From: Corella eumyota
Taxonomy: Eukaryota; Chordata; Ascidiacea; Phlebobranchia; Corellidae
Assembly (NCBI GenBank): GCA_963082875.1
Contig: OY720097.1
Location: 2,790,001 to 2,854,000 of the forward strand
Length of the DNA: 64,000 nt
Direction: 5' to 3'
The notes beneath the pieces were generated by a model. It saw nothing but the letters and a program-made list of their open reading frames with translations. It ran no database searches and was not told where the DNA came from. Position numbers and translations under genes: made by a program. Positions 11,641-26,600 of the stretch are shown here, piece after piece; position 1 is the first letter of the stretch, and every line of letters starts with the position of its first letter.

Positions 11641-14600
11641 ATGAACGCGTTGATAATAGGAGTCCTGGTGTTCCTGGTTACAATTAGCGGCGACTCGGTC
11701 ATCGGTCGAAAACATAAGATGAAAACGAGCATGTTGCATCGTCCTCGATTCTCCGAATTCCAGGCCGACGACGCCCTTTTTGATGTGGAACCAATCCCCC
11801 CCGACACCATGGTAGGAGAGTGTAGCTGTGAATGCTGCGAACCTACCCCTCCACGTAAGTGGTTTTTCACTTAGTATTACACTTCGCTATGAATATAATT
11901 GGTGTCCCGGAGAGCGTATATACCAATGCGAAACTAATTTTCAAAAGCCTGCGAAAATAAATAAAAGCCTATGTAAAAACATATTTCGATTTTGTAACAG
12001 TTTTAAATGAGGATAATTGGTCTTTATTTCTTGCGCAAAAGTGTCTTATGACGTAAGTTTCAAGGACAAATTTGTGTTGTTGAACATTTAGATTTTTCCC
12101 GATTGGAAATTTGTGTTGTTGAACATTTAGGTATTTTCCGATTGGAAATTTGTGTTTTTGAACTTTTAGATATTTCCCGACTTTTAAATTGCTTTTTCAA
12201 GACTTAATATGGTAGTTGCTATTTTTATTTTACTTTTTTTTTATATTGGTAGGGCAGTTTTTTTTTATAAAGTATTCGTTTCCGTGTTGTGATTTACCGC
12301 CTATACATATTTATTTCCCGTGATCTTTAGCATAATTTAAGCTATAAACCAGGTTATCCCATATTTGCTTTAAACTAAAACTTGTGTTTGTTTAATATTT
12401 CTACATAGGCCTGATTTATGGTGTACCAAATTTTAATAAAAATAACTTTTCTTCAAGTGTTCAACACGTTTAAAACTTTAGTTTATTATTACATTTTTTT
12501 TGTGTTTTTTTCTCTGTGTCACCTTTAAGTTATTAAGTTTTATATTTTGTTTAGAAAATAATGCATTGGTAAAGCTTGTTAAAGATATACGTAAACGCCA
12601 GTAGACATTGGTGAGGCTCGAACCGAAAACACTTCGGCCCGCAGTCCAATATCATGTACAACACCTTACATTTTCAATCACAAAATCATATAAATGGAAA
12701 AAAAAATATTAATATTTTTTAGCGGGAGCATTGGAATCAAAATGTGCGAATGACTTAATCGTTGCTGTGGATAGCAGTGCCTGCTTTCGCGACCACCACA
12801 CAAGAATGATGAGATTCTTGAGGAAACTTACCAAACAAATCGGGCGAGCAAAGTCGATTCCTTATGGGAGTGATGCAACAAGAATGGGACTTATGCAGGT
12901 AATTTATTGATTTTAATTTTTAAATTTTTTTTTAAATACTATTTTTGTTAAAGTTCAATGTAAAACGTGTTAAATAAAATTAATAAGTGTAATAAAAGAT
13001 GCGCTTAAAAACTACTTTAAATCTATTATTTTTATGGTCTTCTTTAGTTTATTTTTGCACATGTTTTAATGAATACTACGACCTCGCCTAATTTTTTGTG
13101 TTTTTTGTGCACATCTCATAAAATTTTATGACATTTGTAGTGAGAAAATATAATAATATAGTTTTTATTTTTTCATGTAGCATAATATTACACTTTTACA
13201 AAAATTTTACAGCGAACCTCTAAAAGCCCTTTATTTATTCAAAGCGATACACTTATATATTAAGAGCACACTTAACTTAATTAGTGTAAGGCACAGAAAC
13301 TTAAGATAATAGAATAATGTAATTAAGTTGGATACTTGCACAGTATCAAAAATTAGTTCACAAAATAAAATTTAATTAAAGCTAATTTTTCACAGAGTTT
13401 TTATTCCAAAACATGATTTACATTTTAAAATATTGGCACCACATTTAACACAAGCTTTATATTTTAATTTTTTAATTTTTATAATTCTAGTTCAGCAGCG
13501 ATATTTTGTTTCCGCTGGAACTAAATTCGTTTAACGATTATACCACCCCTCCTCTTGATACAACCTACAGCAAGGCAATATTGCACGAAGTCGACAATTT
13601 GCATTTCCTGGGAGAAGGATCATTTCTAAACAAAGGTAAAAATACAAATTTAAGAGTAAAAGAATTGCCTGCAAACATGCAGAAATAATTGTGTATTGCA
13701 AGGCATTAGGCAATTTTTAAAACCACTAATTTATAGAAATATTTCAGCTAAATCACCGAAACGAATCCGAAAATTATTTAGGGCAAAGGGGATGGTTTTG
13801 GTTTTCTTTATATTTTTAATAAATTTGCTAAATATCAGGTATTATACAATAAAAGGACGACACTTCATCACCACCTTTTCAATGTTTGATTTGTAAAAAT
13901 AAACAACATAACGCCCGCATCGTAAACTGTAGGCGTTTTTAACTTAGCTTATTCTACGCTATGTAACATTTAAGTTTAGACTGCGCTCTAGTCACGTACT
14001 TAAACAATTGGTATTCTTCGTGATGTTATTTGACCGTAACACTTCGTTTAATTTGACAATTTGCAAAATATTGTTATGTCGAAATCAATTTAATATGAAA
14101 ATTTCCCAAAATATTTTGAAAGCTTGTGGCTTTTAGGAAAATCTGTTTATTTATCGTTTAACTTCAATATTAAAACGATTCCTTCCTTTTAACTATTGAA
14201 GTTCAACTGTGGAAATCTAAATAAAAATACAACCACCCAAAATGAAGAGTTTGATGTTAACGTTTGAAGTTAAATAAAAAAGTAACGCTATCTTAAAATT
14301 ATTTTCCTATTTTAAAGAAGTTTGCAATCTTTCTACAGTCTTGAAATTATATTCCCAATTTCTTATCCAAAACTGCCAAATACAACTTTAAACTGGGTCG
14401 GGGTAACTTATTTTACTCTTTATTGGGTCGTGAGGTTGACTTCGAGGATGAATAAATATAAAAAAATTGTATTTTTTAGCTTTGAATGCAACTGTTAGCC
14501 ACATGATTGCTGAACCAAGGCCACCCAGTGTATTGGAATCGCTTAATTCTAAACCACGCAGAGTAAGTATTCTGACTCCTTTAATAAATGTTGTTTGAAT

Positions 14601-17600
14601 AATTGTGTAACTAAATTATGGTGCCAGAACGGTCTTAACTTAATTGAAATATCACTAAGAGTTTAATAACTCAATATTAGCTTTAAATATTTATATCGAG
14701 TTTACTTTTGTAGTAATACATTAACTATGATTTGTTTTTTGTTTACTTAACATTGACTTTGTGTTGTTTAAGATAAATTTAAACTATACATGATGAGTTT
14801 GTCTTTTAACTGCCATTCAATACAAAACCGACAGTACTTAACACTTGATAAGAGAAGGAGTAAACTGACATAATACGTAGTAACGTCTGGTGTTTGTCTG
14901 TCTAGGTTGTTATTCTAATTACAAACGGAAAGAGCCATCCAAGTGTTTCCATGGACGATATTGAAAGTTCTATAGAAGCTCTACGAGATGCTGATGTCAC
15001 TGTTTTGCCCGTTTCGGTCACAAGAGAATGCCAGTAAGTTTACTAAGATTTGTATGTGTGCTTTATAAGGGCTACGGTCCGATATTGTGGTGAACAGGTC
15101 ATGACGTCGGACTACGAGCCGAAAGGTCTCGGTTTCGAGCATCACCTATGCCACACTATTTGCTGTAAGGTTAAGGGTCATGGCTTAGGATTGTGTTATA
15201 TATACCGGCCACGACATAGGGCAACGGTCTGAAAGGTAACAAGGGGTTAAGCCGCACTAATGCCAAATTTTTGTGCCCAGCGTTTACACACGCCATTTAG
15301 CAAAACCTTTAAAAAATGATAAAAAATAGCACTTTACAAATGTTTCAATAAAAGGCACAATTGCATTATCCTAAACGTTCATAGTTTACGTTGGGCCTTT
15401 GCCTTGCTAGTTGCCCTTAATCAGGCGTTAAGAATGTCCCATACACGTTATGTTAACTTACTCTTTCTTAAAAATAGGAACACAAAGTATGGGCTTACAG
15501 GCCAATATAGGGGTCATAAACTTTACAAGTCTTGGTAATTATTAAACCTAAGTGAAAGAAACAACATGTACAAAATTTCAGTTCACACTTTTTAACAAAA
15601 TAAAAACACATTTTTTAAATAGGACAAATAAGTTACTATCTATTGTGCCTAAAATTCTTAGTAAGAATTTCCTGAAACTTTTGTGGTTGTAAAATAAAAT
15701 TAAAAGGTTTTGTCTAGACTTTAACAATTCTTTAGGTGTGTCTGACACATTTTTTATGGTTTTGTTAAGATCTATAAATATTCAAAACCACTTTTTGTGG
15801 AGTTATAAGTCGTCACTTTATTATATCTAAATTTAATGCTATGTAGGTACAGGTGGATTTTCTCAGTATTATGATTTTTTTATAGCATATAAGTCGTTGT
15901 TTCATACATGTATATACCTTTTAAATATTGCTAAAATTGAATGCTCAACGAATACTACTTAACTTTACTAAGTCTTAATTTAACAAGTAGTACAGCACAA
16001 ACAATGCAATAATGGAAATTAACAAAATTAATTTTTTTGGGTAAAACGTAATATAATTGCTAAGTTGTACAAACCTTACTTAACAAATAAGTGTTGCTAC
16101 TGTTCTAATATACAAACCCAATTTTTTTTAATGTTTTAATTCTGTTTTAAGTGGACAACAATCTGATGTTTGGGTTGAAGGTCTATGTCCTGATACAATC
16201 ATTATGAACAAACTCGCCAAGGTGGGAAAGTTTGACCGAAGCTTCCAGGAGATGGGATCACGTGACACCGTTGCTAATCTTGTCAAGGAACTAGAAGTAA
16301 GTGCTTCAAATTTTAAATTGAAATTAAAGTTTCTACTTTTGTAAAAATTTGGATTGTTTTATAAATAAAACTAAATATATACTCTTGCAAATAAGTGAAA
16401 TGATATTAAAACTTTACTGTTTGCTGCTAAATGTTAATATTTAAAAAACTGTTTTATATTAGCAAAATTTAAGGTTTGTTAATATTAAATTTTATTATGT
16501 TTGTTTTCTAGGAGGTAAGACGCCTGTTTTGCAGCAATCCTGAGTAATGAAAATCCATTAAAGTTGAAATCTTGAAATTCTCAGAATTTGACTTTTATTA
16601 AAAATTTAACATTTTAATACAAAAAAATTTAAAAAAATCATATAATTTTGAATAAAGCATATTTCTTATAACAACACTTTTTATTATTTTTATAGATTTA
16701 TAACCTTTTTTTAACATACAATAGTGTTCTATATAAACTTAATTGACAAGATTTGAATACACAAAGCTTTAATCCAAAAAAATTCCACAAATACATTGGT
16801 TTAACTTTATTTTTGTATAGTGCTACGGGCCTCAAGCCATTACTGCTTCAAGATCTTGCAATAACTGTACTTGTTCATGTGAGGTGAGTTATTTGTTCAA
16901 AATAAATAAGTGTATAATTGTATTGACCTACGCTGTTATATTTATTCTATTTATTTTAAACATAAATATTGATTTTGTATTTTTTTAATATGACTTATAG
17001 TGTACACAATCTAATGCTCTTGCTAAAATTTTAAACACAAAAATTACTTATATTTAACCTTTTAAAATAATTTATTGAACACCATGTTGCCAATTGCCTA
17101 ATGACTTGTAACAAAATAGTGATTTTATTAAGTTTTGTAAGCAATTTCTTTTATGTTTTGTCTAGTTACCGATCGGACCCAAGGGAGTGAAAGGAGATGA
17201 CGGTATATCAATCAGAGTGAGTTTAATTTTAATTAAATTTGGTTTATTTATAAATGTTTTAACAGCATCTATTTTTAGAGCTCAATTATATGCAAATCAT
17301 GTCTAAATTTCTTTGGTATAGGTTAACTAAAACGTAATTTCTTTCTGTATATCTTAATACAGAATTTTTTTTTTGCCTTTTTTTAATGTCTTTGAATGAT
17401 GTTTTTTTATTGTGCACGGATTTAAATCGTGCTAACCACACGGAAATAGTTTAATCTTTAACATTAAACAGACAAACCGCAATTGCCAATATATAACAAA
17501 CAATACGATTATATGTAAACACATTTTTATTATGGGTACTCCCTAAACAAAGTTAAATTTAAAGCCATGTTTTTCTAAGATTACAAATTTTTTGGGGCTT

Positions 17601-20600
17601 ACAATGCTATCACTGTATACCCTATAATCGATCTTTCAATAACTCAAGTAATTACATCAACAGCAAAATAAAGTAAATATTAATTTAGGGAGATAAAGGA
17701 GATAGAGGTGAGTCTGGTATTGATGGAATTGATGGACTTCGTGGTGATAAGGTAAAATTGATTTTAAAATTTCGAGATGTAGATATTTATGGTAACCTAT
17801 ATTTTTAGCCTTAAATAAAGCATTTAATTAAGCAATGCCTTTAGATATTTTATTATTTTTTACGTATTTTGGTGTTTTTTGTAGTCAATATTTTGTTATT
17901 GATATATTTTTACATTTTATTAACAATTTTTTTATTTTATTTTCAGGGCGACGCTGGAGAAAAGGTATACAAACGATTTTAATAATTGTATAACTTAAAA
18001 TGAAATCAATTTTTGTTCAGTAATGATTGTATTGACTTAATTATGCGTATTGTTACCATACAGTTATGAATTTAATAAGCCTAAAAATAAATTCAAAAAT
18101 GATTTTTAGGGAGAAGTTGGCCCACCTGGCAGAAGAGGGATTTTTGTAAGTTAAAATCTTATTACCCTTTTTCTTAAAGTAAAATTTATACTTATTTCAA
18201 TTAAAGCATAACCTCTCAGTTCGCATACTCTTGTTATTTTAAAAACAACATTTTTTACGTTATACAAAACCTGTGTTTTAAATTAATTTACCGCTGTTAC
18301 TACATGCCGATTGACGACAGTGTGTGGGTGGTTTTGCGTAATCTAACCTTTGTAAATATTTATTATTTACAACTGAGCTAATATTTGTTAATAAAATTAC
18401 TGCTTTTGAAGTACTAGGTTTATATAACGTTGTTTTTTTAAATATTTGGTTAGTAGAAATTGATTAAAGGTTTAAAACTAAGATAAATTGTTTGCAAATA
18501 ATTTATTTTACAGCAATTCTCTTGAACTTTAGCATAGAGTTAATTTGTTTTGTAAATTCTTGACTAGTAGCATACGGTTGTTTTATAAAAATGCCTTATA
18601 GTTTATGTGAATCAAATGTTTTATAACATTTCGTTATAGTTTATGTCAATTAAATGTATTTAAAATTAATAGTTAAATTCCATTTTTTTTAGAAAGGTTT
18701 AACTATTTTTTTATAATTTTTTTTTTTTATAATTTTTTTTTTTTTTTTATTAATATATATTTTTTATTTTTTAGGGTATTGACGGTCGACATGGACGTGA
18801 TGGAAGAAATGTAAGTAGACATTTTTATAACACAAACATTATAAAATGATCGCTCGATAAAACCAAACAGCTGGCTGATATTTATCTTTAGGAACAACGT
18901 GTCTGATTTAATTTAATTTAAATAAAGTTAATTTAAAATTAGGCATCAAGAAAATCGATTTAAAATTAGAGCCACTTTAGGTGATGCCTAACACAAGATG
19001 TTACTTAATTTAAGACAGCCTAACTTTATCATGTGCATAACCGTGAAAAAAACTGGTAAAATAAAGGGAAATAATAAAACATTTTAAACATAAAATAGTT
19101 TTAAATCTATATGTCACTAAACTTTAATACGGTCTTATGCAAAATAGGCTAAGCACATGTTACTTTAAATAATTTAGGTGCCAGTTAAATGTCTTTAAAT
19201 ATATATACCAGAAATTAGTTACCTTTTATTAAATAAAACAGGAATAAACCCATTGCTTTCAAGGTACCTTTACGTTTGTTATTAGTATACAATTAACTTA
19301 ATGGCAGGTTGGGTTAGTTTTAAATTATTACTCTTGTTTTTAGGGTACTGATGGACGTCGGGGTGACAGAGGGTTCAAAGGTGAATTAGGAGAAAGGGGT
19401 TTTAAAGGAGAGATTGGATTAAAGGTTTAAAAAAAAATTAAAAAAAATGATTAAAACTAATTAATAAAAATTATACCAACTTTAACATAAGTTTTATTTA
19501 TATTAAAATACACTAATAAACTATAAGAAAAAAACTATTTTAAATTAACTTTTTTAATGTTATTTAGGTTATGAAATTATATTTAAACCCGTTAATAGTA
19601 TTTCGTTTTTTTACTAAAGATGTTTAATTTATTTAGGGTATTATTGGTGAACGAGGTCTTAAAGGTATTCGTGGAGAAATTGGAATAACGGTAAATTAAA
19701 TTCTTCTCATGTTTACCTTTTGAGAAATTTTTAATTGTGTGTAAAATACTCTTTTTTTGTATAAAATTATTAGAATCATTAAAACCAAAATGTGTGTACT
19801 TGGAATAGAAAATAAGACTTTAAATTAATTTTATTTTATCTAAAGAACATTGTTTTGTATTATAATTATTTATTCAACTACTTTTACTAAAAATATATAT
19901 TTATTTATATTTTTAGGGTGAAAGAGGTTTAAGAGGTCTTATCGGAGAAAGGGTAAAATATTCATTTTTCCTAAATAAAAAAACACAAATTATTGTGTAC
20001 CAAAATAGTTGCAACTGTTATTTTAATCAAGTATCTATTTTAACATAATTTTATTAATTTTTTTATTTTTTGTCTAGAACTAATTGATTTTTAATTTAGG
20101 GCGAGAGAGGCGAAAAAGGGGGCCGAGGAGAAAAAGGCTTAGGAATAAGGGTAAATATAAGTTAACTTTAATCAATACAAACTTTACATAACCTCAAAAA
20201 AATACATTAATTTAAGTTTATTTGCCTTATTATTTATACAAGTTAACTTTTAAATTAACACACTTTTAATTTTAAATAGAAATATAAGTTCTCTAACACG
20301 GCACTCTTTAATGAAATTGCACCTGTTTTTAATCGTTATCACTTACAACTTAATCACTTATTATATCCTTAATGTTTAGGGAGATAAAGGTATTCGTGGA
20401 GAACGAGGAAGAGATGGAATTGATGGCTTGAAAGGAATGCTTGGCGGCAAAGTAAGTTAAAACTCTTATTTAAAAAAAAAACTTTGTGTCTTGTTTAACA
20501 GATTAAAAATTGTGAAGTATAATAAATAATTCTTAAATAGGCTAGAAAAATGGAGAAATAAAGTTTAACTGTTTTAATATATATAATATTAGGTTTAAAA

Positions 20601-23600
20601 ATTGTTATTAGTCTTAGTATTAATATAAGCATAAATTAAGTGTTAAAAATAAAACCTTACTAAAAAAAACGGTTTAAAATTAATTTTTTAAAGTTTAGGT
20701 ATAATTAAAAAAAAGGACTATTACCTTAAAATGTTATCTAATAATATTAGTTTTGAATTAAATTACGTTAAACTTATAGAGAGTATGATGGCAGGGGCGC
20801 CGACTTCTAGGGGGGCAGAGGGGCACCGCCCCCCATGTTTTTTAGGCTAAAGGGGCTTTCCCTGACTAAAAACGGAAAATACGTAATTTAAACTACCAAA
20901 AAGCGTTAATATATTAATTCCCGTTGTTTATTATTGTTTTTAAAAATTCGTGCGTAACTTATAAATGCCATTTAAAATATCGAAAGATTAATGGAAATGC
21001 GTAATTATGCACAGCGTGAGAAGCCAAGCCGAGCAGCGGGGTTTCTGAATATAATGACCAAACGCAATTGTCCACTTTTAAAATTTAATATAAAACTTAG
21101 TCATTTTATACCAGTATTATGCAAAGAAAGCATGTCTAAAAAACAATCTAGCAAGCGTATTGATTCTTTTTTTACACCTTTGCCAAAAAAATTGAAACAA
21201 AATGTAGTAGATTCAGAAATACAAATAGACGAGTCGCAAGATTTAATAGAAGAAACTGGTAGTACTGCACCTTCGACTTCATCAAACCTCGGTAAAAGTG
21301 TTGATCATAGAAAATTTCAAAGTAGTTGGAAAAAAGATCATCCTTGGATTTTATACGACGAGCTTCTGGATGTAGCAAAATGCGAAATATGTACGTGGGC
21401 ATTTCAAACTGGGAAGGTATCTCAAAATACGAAGCGAATACTTCAGGCTAAGGGTGGCATATGGATTACCGGGTACAGAAACTGGAAAAAGGGAAAATAT
21501 GCATTTGACAAACATGCTACTAGTACATACCACAAAGATTGTCACACTTCAAAAATATTTAACTCAGGAAAAAGCGGCACTGATTTAATTGGCAAAATGC
21601 GTTTAATCACAAACAAAACTAATGCAGAAAATAGAAAGGCGCTTGATGCAATTTTCGATGTTATTTTAAATTTAGCACGCCAAGGACAAGCATTAAGAGG
21701 CCACACAGATGAAAGTTCAAATCTTCAAGTTTTTATGAATGTTTTAAAAGGCCACAGTTCGCATGTCAAAACCTGGCTTGATAGACATTATAGGTATAAA
21801 TGGATGAGCCACGACATACAAAATGAAATTTTGGAAATGTGCGCCCATAAAGTATTGCGTGTGATAGTGCAAAGGGTTAAAAATGCAAAATTCTTTAGCC
21901 TGATTGCTGATGAAACGACCGATTTGTCGTGCAAAGAACAACTTTCTATTTGTGTTCGCTATGTGGATTCGTCCTACAACATCTACGAAGATTTTTTAGG
22001 AATGCACTGTGTCGTTAAGACCAATGCAAAATCATTGTTTATTGTAATTAAGTCCGCATTGCTCTCGTTGGGGATTGATATTCGTGATTGTAGAGGACAA
22101 GCCTATGACGGCGCAGCTAATATGAGAGGCCATTTGCGGGGTTTGCAGGCCTTGTTTAAGGAGGAAAACCCACTGGCTTCCTATGTTTATTGCGCAGGTC
22201 ACCAACTTAACTTGGTAGTGCAAGATGCTTTTAACGCAAGTCATGATGGCATGAACGCATTAAATGCCTTAAATGCCACTGTAAAATTTATTAAAGGCTC
22301 GCCCAAACGACTTGCAATGTTTGAGGAATTTGTGTTGGGTAACGAAGAGCATACTTTAACACTGCGACCCCTTTGCCCAACTCGTTGGGTTTTGCGCCTT
22401 CCTGCTGTTAATGCCTTCTTGCAAAATTATGAAGGAATACTTGATTGGCTGCATGAAGTGTCAAAAACCAACGACGCTGATATATTGACAAAAAATAAGG
22501 CCAGGTCACTACTATCGTTGTTAGAAACTTTTTCTACATATTTTATGATTCGTTTATTCCAACGTTTACTAATTTCTTTTAATCCTGTACATGTCGTTAT
22601 ACAAAAAAGGGTATTTCGATTGGAAAATGCAAGTCGTTACTGGGGAATTTGATTGATGTTATATCTGCCGACGCTGGTTCTATCGTAAACGCAAGTGAGT
22701 TTTTTAATAGTGTCAAAGAAGCTGCAGTGTGTTTAAAAATAAATCTACCTTCTATTAGAATAAGTCGCTGCCGATCTTCCAATGATACAACCACTGTTGA
22801 AGACTATTACAAAAAAATATATGTAGACATTTTAACTTGCGCTTCTTCTTCCCTTTTAACTCGGTACGAAGCCGACAGTTTACAAACAGTAGAAACTATG
22901 GAAAATCTACTGTCGGGCAACTTACAAATTTCTAAAGAAGAAGTGGAAAAAGGATTTCCTGATTTACAATATGACGCCCTTGCTACGGAAATTACCCAAT
23001 TTAAATCTTACAAAATACACAAAGGTTTGGACGATGTGGTTACACCTGATAATTTAACAAAGTTGTTTCGTGATACTGACTCTCTTCAAGCATTTTTTCC
23101 AAACATTGCCACTATTTTAAAACTTTATTTAACTTTGCCCTGCACATCATGTGAAGCTGAACGTTCGTTTAGTACTTTGCGTAGAGTGAAAACCTATCTA
23201 CGAACAACAATGACGCAAAAACGTCTTAATCATGCATGTGTTTTATCTTCACATAAAGAAATTGTGGACAAATTAAACAAAACTGAACTAATAAATGAAT
23301 TTATTTCAAAAAATGACATTCGAAAAAACGCGTTTGCATGAAGCAAACCTGCTTATCGTTAATGTGTTTTTGTTTGTTTTAAGTGTTTTTTGAGTATAAA
23401 ATGTACCATTTTTTTAATTTTTTGTTGTTTTTTTAGTTTTGAAAAAATAAAAAGTAATTAGTAAAAACAGCCGAATAGAACTATATTTCTTAGCGAGTAT
23501 TATACATCTGTTTTTAAAATGACGCGCATAGATTCTTGATACTTTTTTAATCTCTAATTTACACACAAGGCTTTTTATTTCGCTATAATTCCTTTTATTT

Positions 23601-26600
23601 ATACGCTGTCTAATGACGTCATAAAAATCCCCCGCCCCCCGTAAATTTATACGAAGTCGGCGCTTATGTATGATGGTATATGCTATCTTTTATGTGGAAC
23701 AACTAATTCATTGTAGGCTTATCTTTTAATGCTAGGTGCATATATATTATTAGATCAATATTGGTTTACCGGTTTAACATTTATTTTAAAGGGACGAGAT
23801 GGAAGAAGAGGGCTTTGTGGAAAACTTGGACCTGCTGGAAGACCGGTAAATAAATGTTACAAGTTTAAATACTAAGTATATTTTTAAACTAATTTAAATA
23901 TTAAAAGGCTATATGCCTAAAAGGATATTTTTTTTATAGCAAATGGCCAAAATTTTTAAATTTATTATTTAATTATTTAAATCTTTTTTTTGTTAATGTA
24001 TTTATTTAAATTTATTATTTTTTAAAAGGGTCTTCTCGGTGGTAACGGTTTAGATGGTTTAGAAGGAGCAGAGGTAAGAAATAAATATAAGTTTAATTAT
24101 TTTTGTCGCATATTATCAAAACATTATTTTTAATAATATTCTCCTTTCTTATAATATGCTACTTTGTTATAATATACCATTTGCCATATTTGGAAAAATA
24201 ACATAACATAGACTAATTTGTTTTACGTTTTTTGCCATATTCTAACAAAGAATAAATAAACTGCCACAGTTTTTCTGATGCTATGTAAACTGTTAATGTT
24301 TTGTTGTAGGGTCCACGGGGTATCCAAGGTCCAAGAGGTGACAAAGGAAGCACTGGAGACAGGGTAAATTTTTAATTGTTTCTTTATGTTTTTCGTCAGC
24401 TTTAACAGTTTTTAAGAGGCAATTTATTTAAGCAAAAATGATAATGTTGTTATTTTATTTATAAGTCCTATCCTCATCACCGGTTTATTTTTAGAACAAC
24501 TTTTGTTTAGTGTATATGTTGTACTATTACTTTGTTAGTTAATTCTATTTTGTTTAACTCTGTGTAACATACACACAGGGACCAATTGGACTACAAGGAG
24601 AGAATGGTTTCGATGGCCAGATTGGATTGCCTGGCGAGCAAGGACCTGAGGGCCCGAGAGTAAGTGTTGTTATTTACAAATATGACGTCATAAACCGCTA
24701 GGGAGATTACGAAATTTAAACAAGTTATTTAAAGTGATTTCCTTTCATCTTAAAAGCCTGAAAGGAAGTAAAATGGTACATCCTACGGGACCTTAACGTG
24801 TACGTAATGTGAAAAACAGTTTTAACATTTTCTCGATCTGACCTTTGTAACAGGGCCCTAGAGGTCATGCTGGTAACAAGGGGGAACCGTCTGCGGTGCC
24901 AGGTGTTCCAGGAATTCAGGGACGAGAAGGACCAAAGGTATTTATAACGAGACTTTGCCTTAATTTTGTGAACCTTTTTTATTTTTACATTTAATGTTAT
25001 AAAATCAATCATTAATGTTTAATATTTATGCCTAAAATAATATTTTTTTATTACCGCTACAGGGTGAACGAGGTGCCGATGGTGCTGATGGTTTAGACGG
25101 GCCCGAGGGGCCACGGGGGCGAGAAGGAAAGAGGGTAAGTCAGATTTAAAACAAACAATAAAATAATTCATTGTATGTCTAACATATCCGGTAACTTGGC
25201 TTATAGTATAAGTGCAGTATTAGAAGTTGTCGTTTGATCATATATGCTTTAATATAGACTTTAATATATGGTTAGTTTTTTTGCTTGCTCTGCGGACATT
25301 AATAACCCTGGCTTTGACATAGCAACAACTTTACTGTAATTATCGTCTTACTAATGATGGTATTATCGACCCCCGGATTTCAAGTAGTGATATTTAATGG
25401 CGTAGCTTTTTTTTATTTTGGTTTTTCGCACATTGATGAAAGTAAATAATAAATACGATATACAATTAATATTACAACAATGCGACGGGAAAAAATGACA
25501 AAATCAATTTTATGACTTAAAACATGCCAAAAGTATTAATGTTTACATAAAGATTTTAAATATGTTATGGCATGGTCACCAAACCCATAGCCACTGATTA
25601 ACAAAACCAGCAGCCTATAATCTTTTAAGTTAGGATAAAAAATATTTTTTTTTTATATTGTAGGGCGAACCTGGCATCAGAGGATTACCTGGTATTTACA
25701 ATCTTGAGGAACTCCGGCCAATCATCGCTGATATCATTAGGGAACTAATGCCAGAAGGTAAATTGAATTCGTTATACAATATTGTCGAAAAAAATCATGT
25801 TTCTACTTAAATACAAAAAATGGGTATACAGCAAAATGGTACCGGCAGTAGAATACATTTTTTATTAAGAATTTACACTTAAAAGTCTTTATGCCAATTT
25901 AACCTTTCTTTTTTATATTTTTCAGAATGTGGTAAGTACGACTTGGTCCACACTATTTAGGTCTTTTCTTGTCCAAGAGCGGTTTGCTTTTTGGCATGGC
26001 TGTTTCACTAATAGTTGTTCTGTCAAACAAAGCCATACCATAATAACTACAATGTATTATTATGAACAAATATACAAATTATAATTTAATTGGAAAATAA
26101 GCTTTCAATAATTAGCAAACATATCATTTTTGACACACTTCAATTAGTTAACCAAATCTTAAATTGTGGATAACCATTAAGCGTATAGGAATTGCTCTAT
26201 CACGCTAAGTGAATAGACACGATCATCACTGAATTTGCAAATGATTTTCTCAAAATGAATGTTGTTTTATTGCATGCCAAAGCGTGTGTGATAAAACAAT
26301 GCCTGATTCTTATACATATTAATGTTTTGTGATGTCATATATGTATGTTGTTATAAAAGAGGGTCCAGTCCCCGAATGCACTGAATATCCAATCGATTTG
26401 GCGTTCCTTGTCGACGGAAGCGACTCAATTACCCGCGACGAGTTCGACCTGATCAAAGAATGGATTCTAACAACCGTGGACTCTTTCGACCCCGAGGCAC
26501 GTAAGATTCCCATCCATATTGACGTCATTCAGTATTCTGAGAACAGTCAGATCGAAGTACACGCGAACGTCTTACACAACTCGAATGAAATACGTGACGA

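Noticed and set aside
21351-22244. Minus-strand open frames inside the hAT element
   Set aside because: Shadows of the plus-strand transposase.
26329-26359. Start of a separate VWA gene at 26329
   Set aside because: The bases before 26360 do not resemble a signal peptide, and the phase joins correctly to the upstream collagen microexon.
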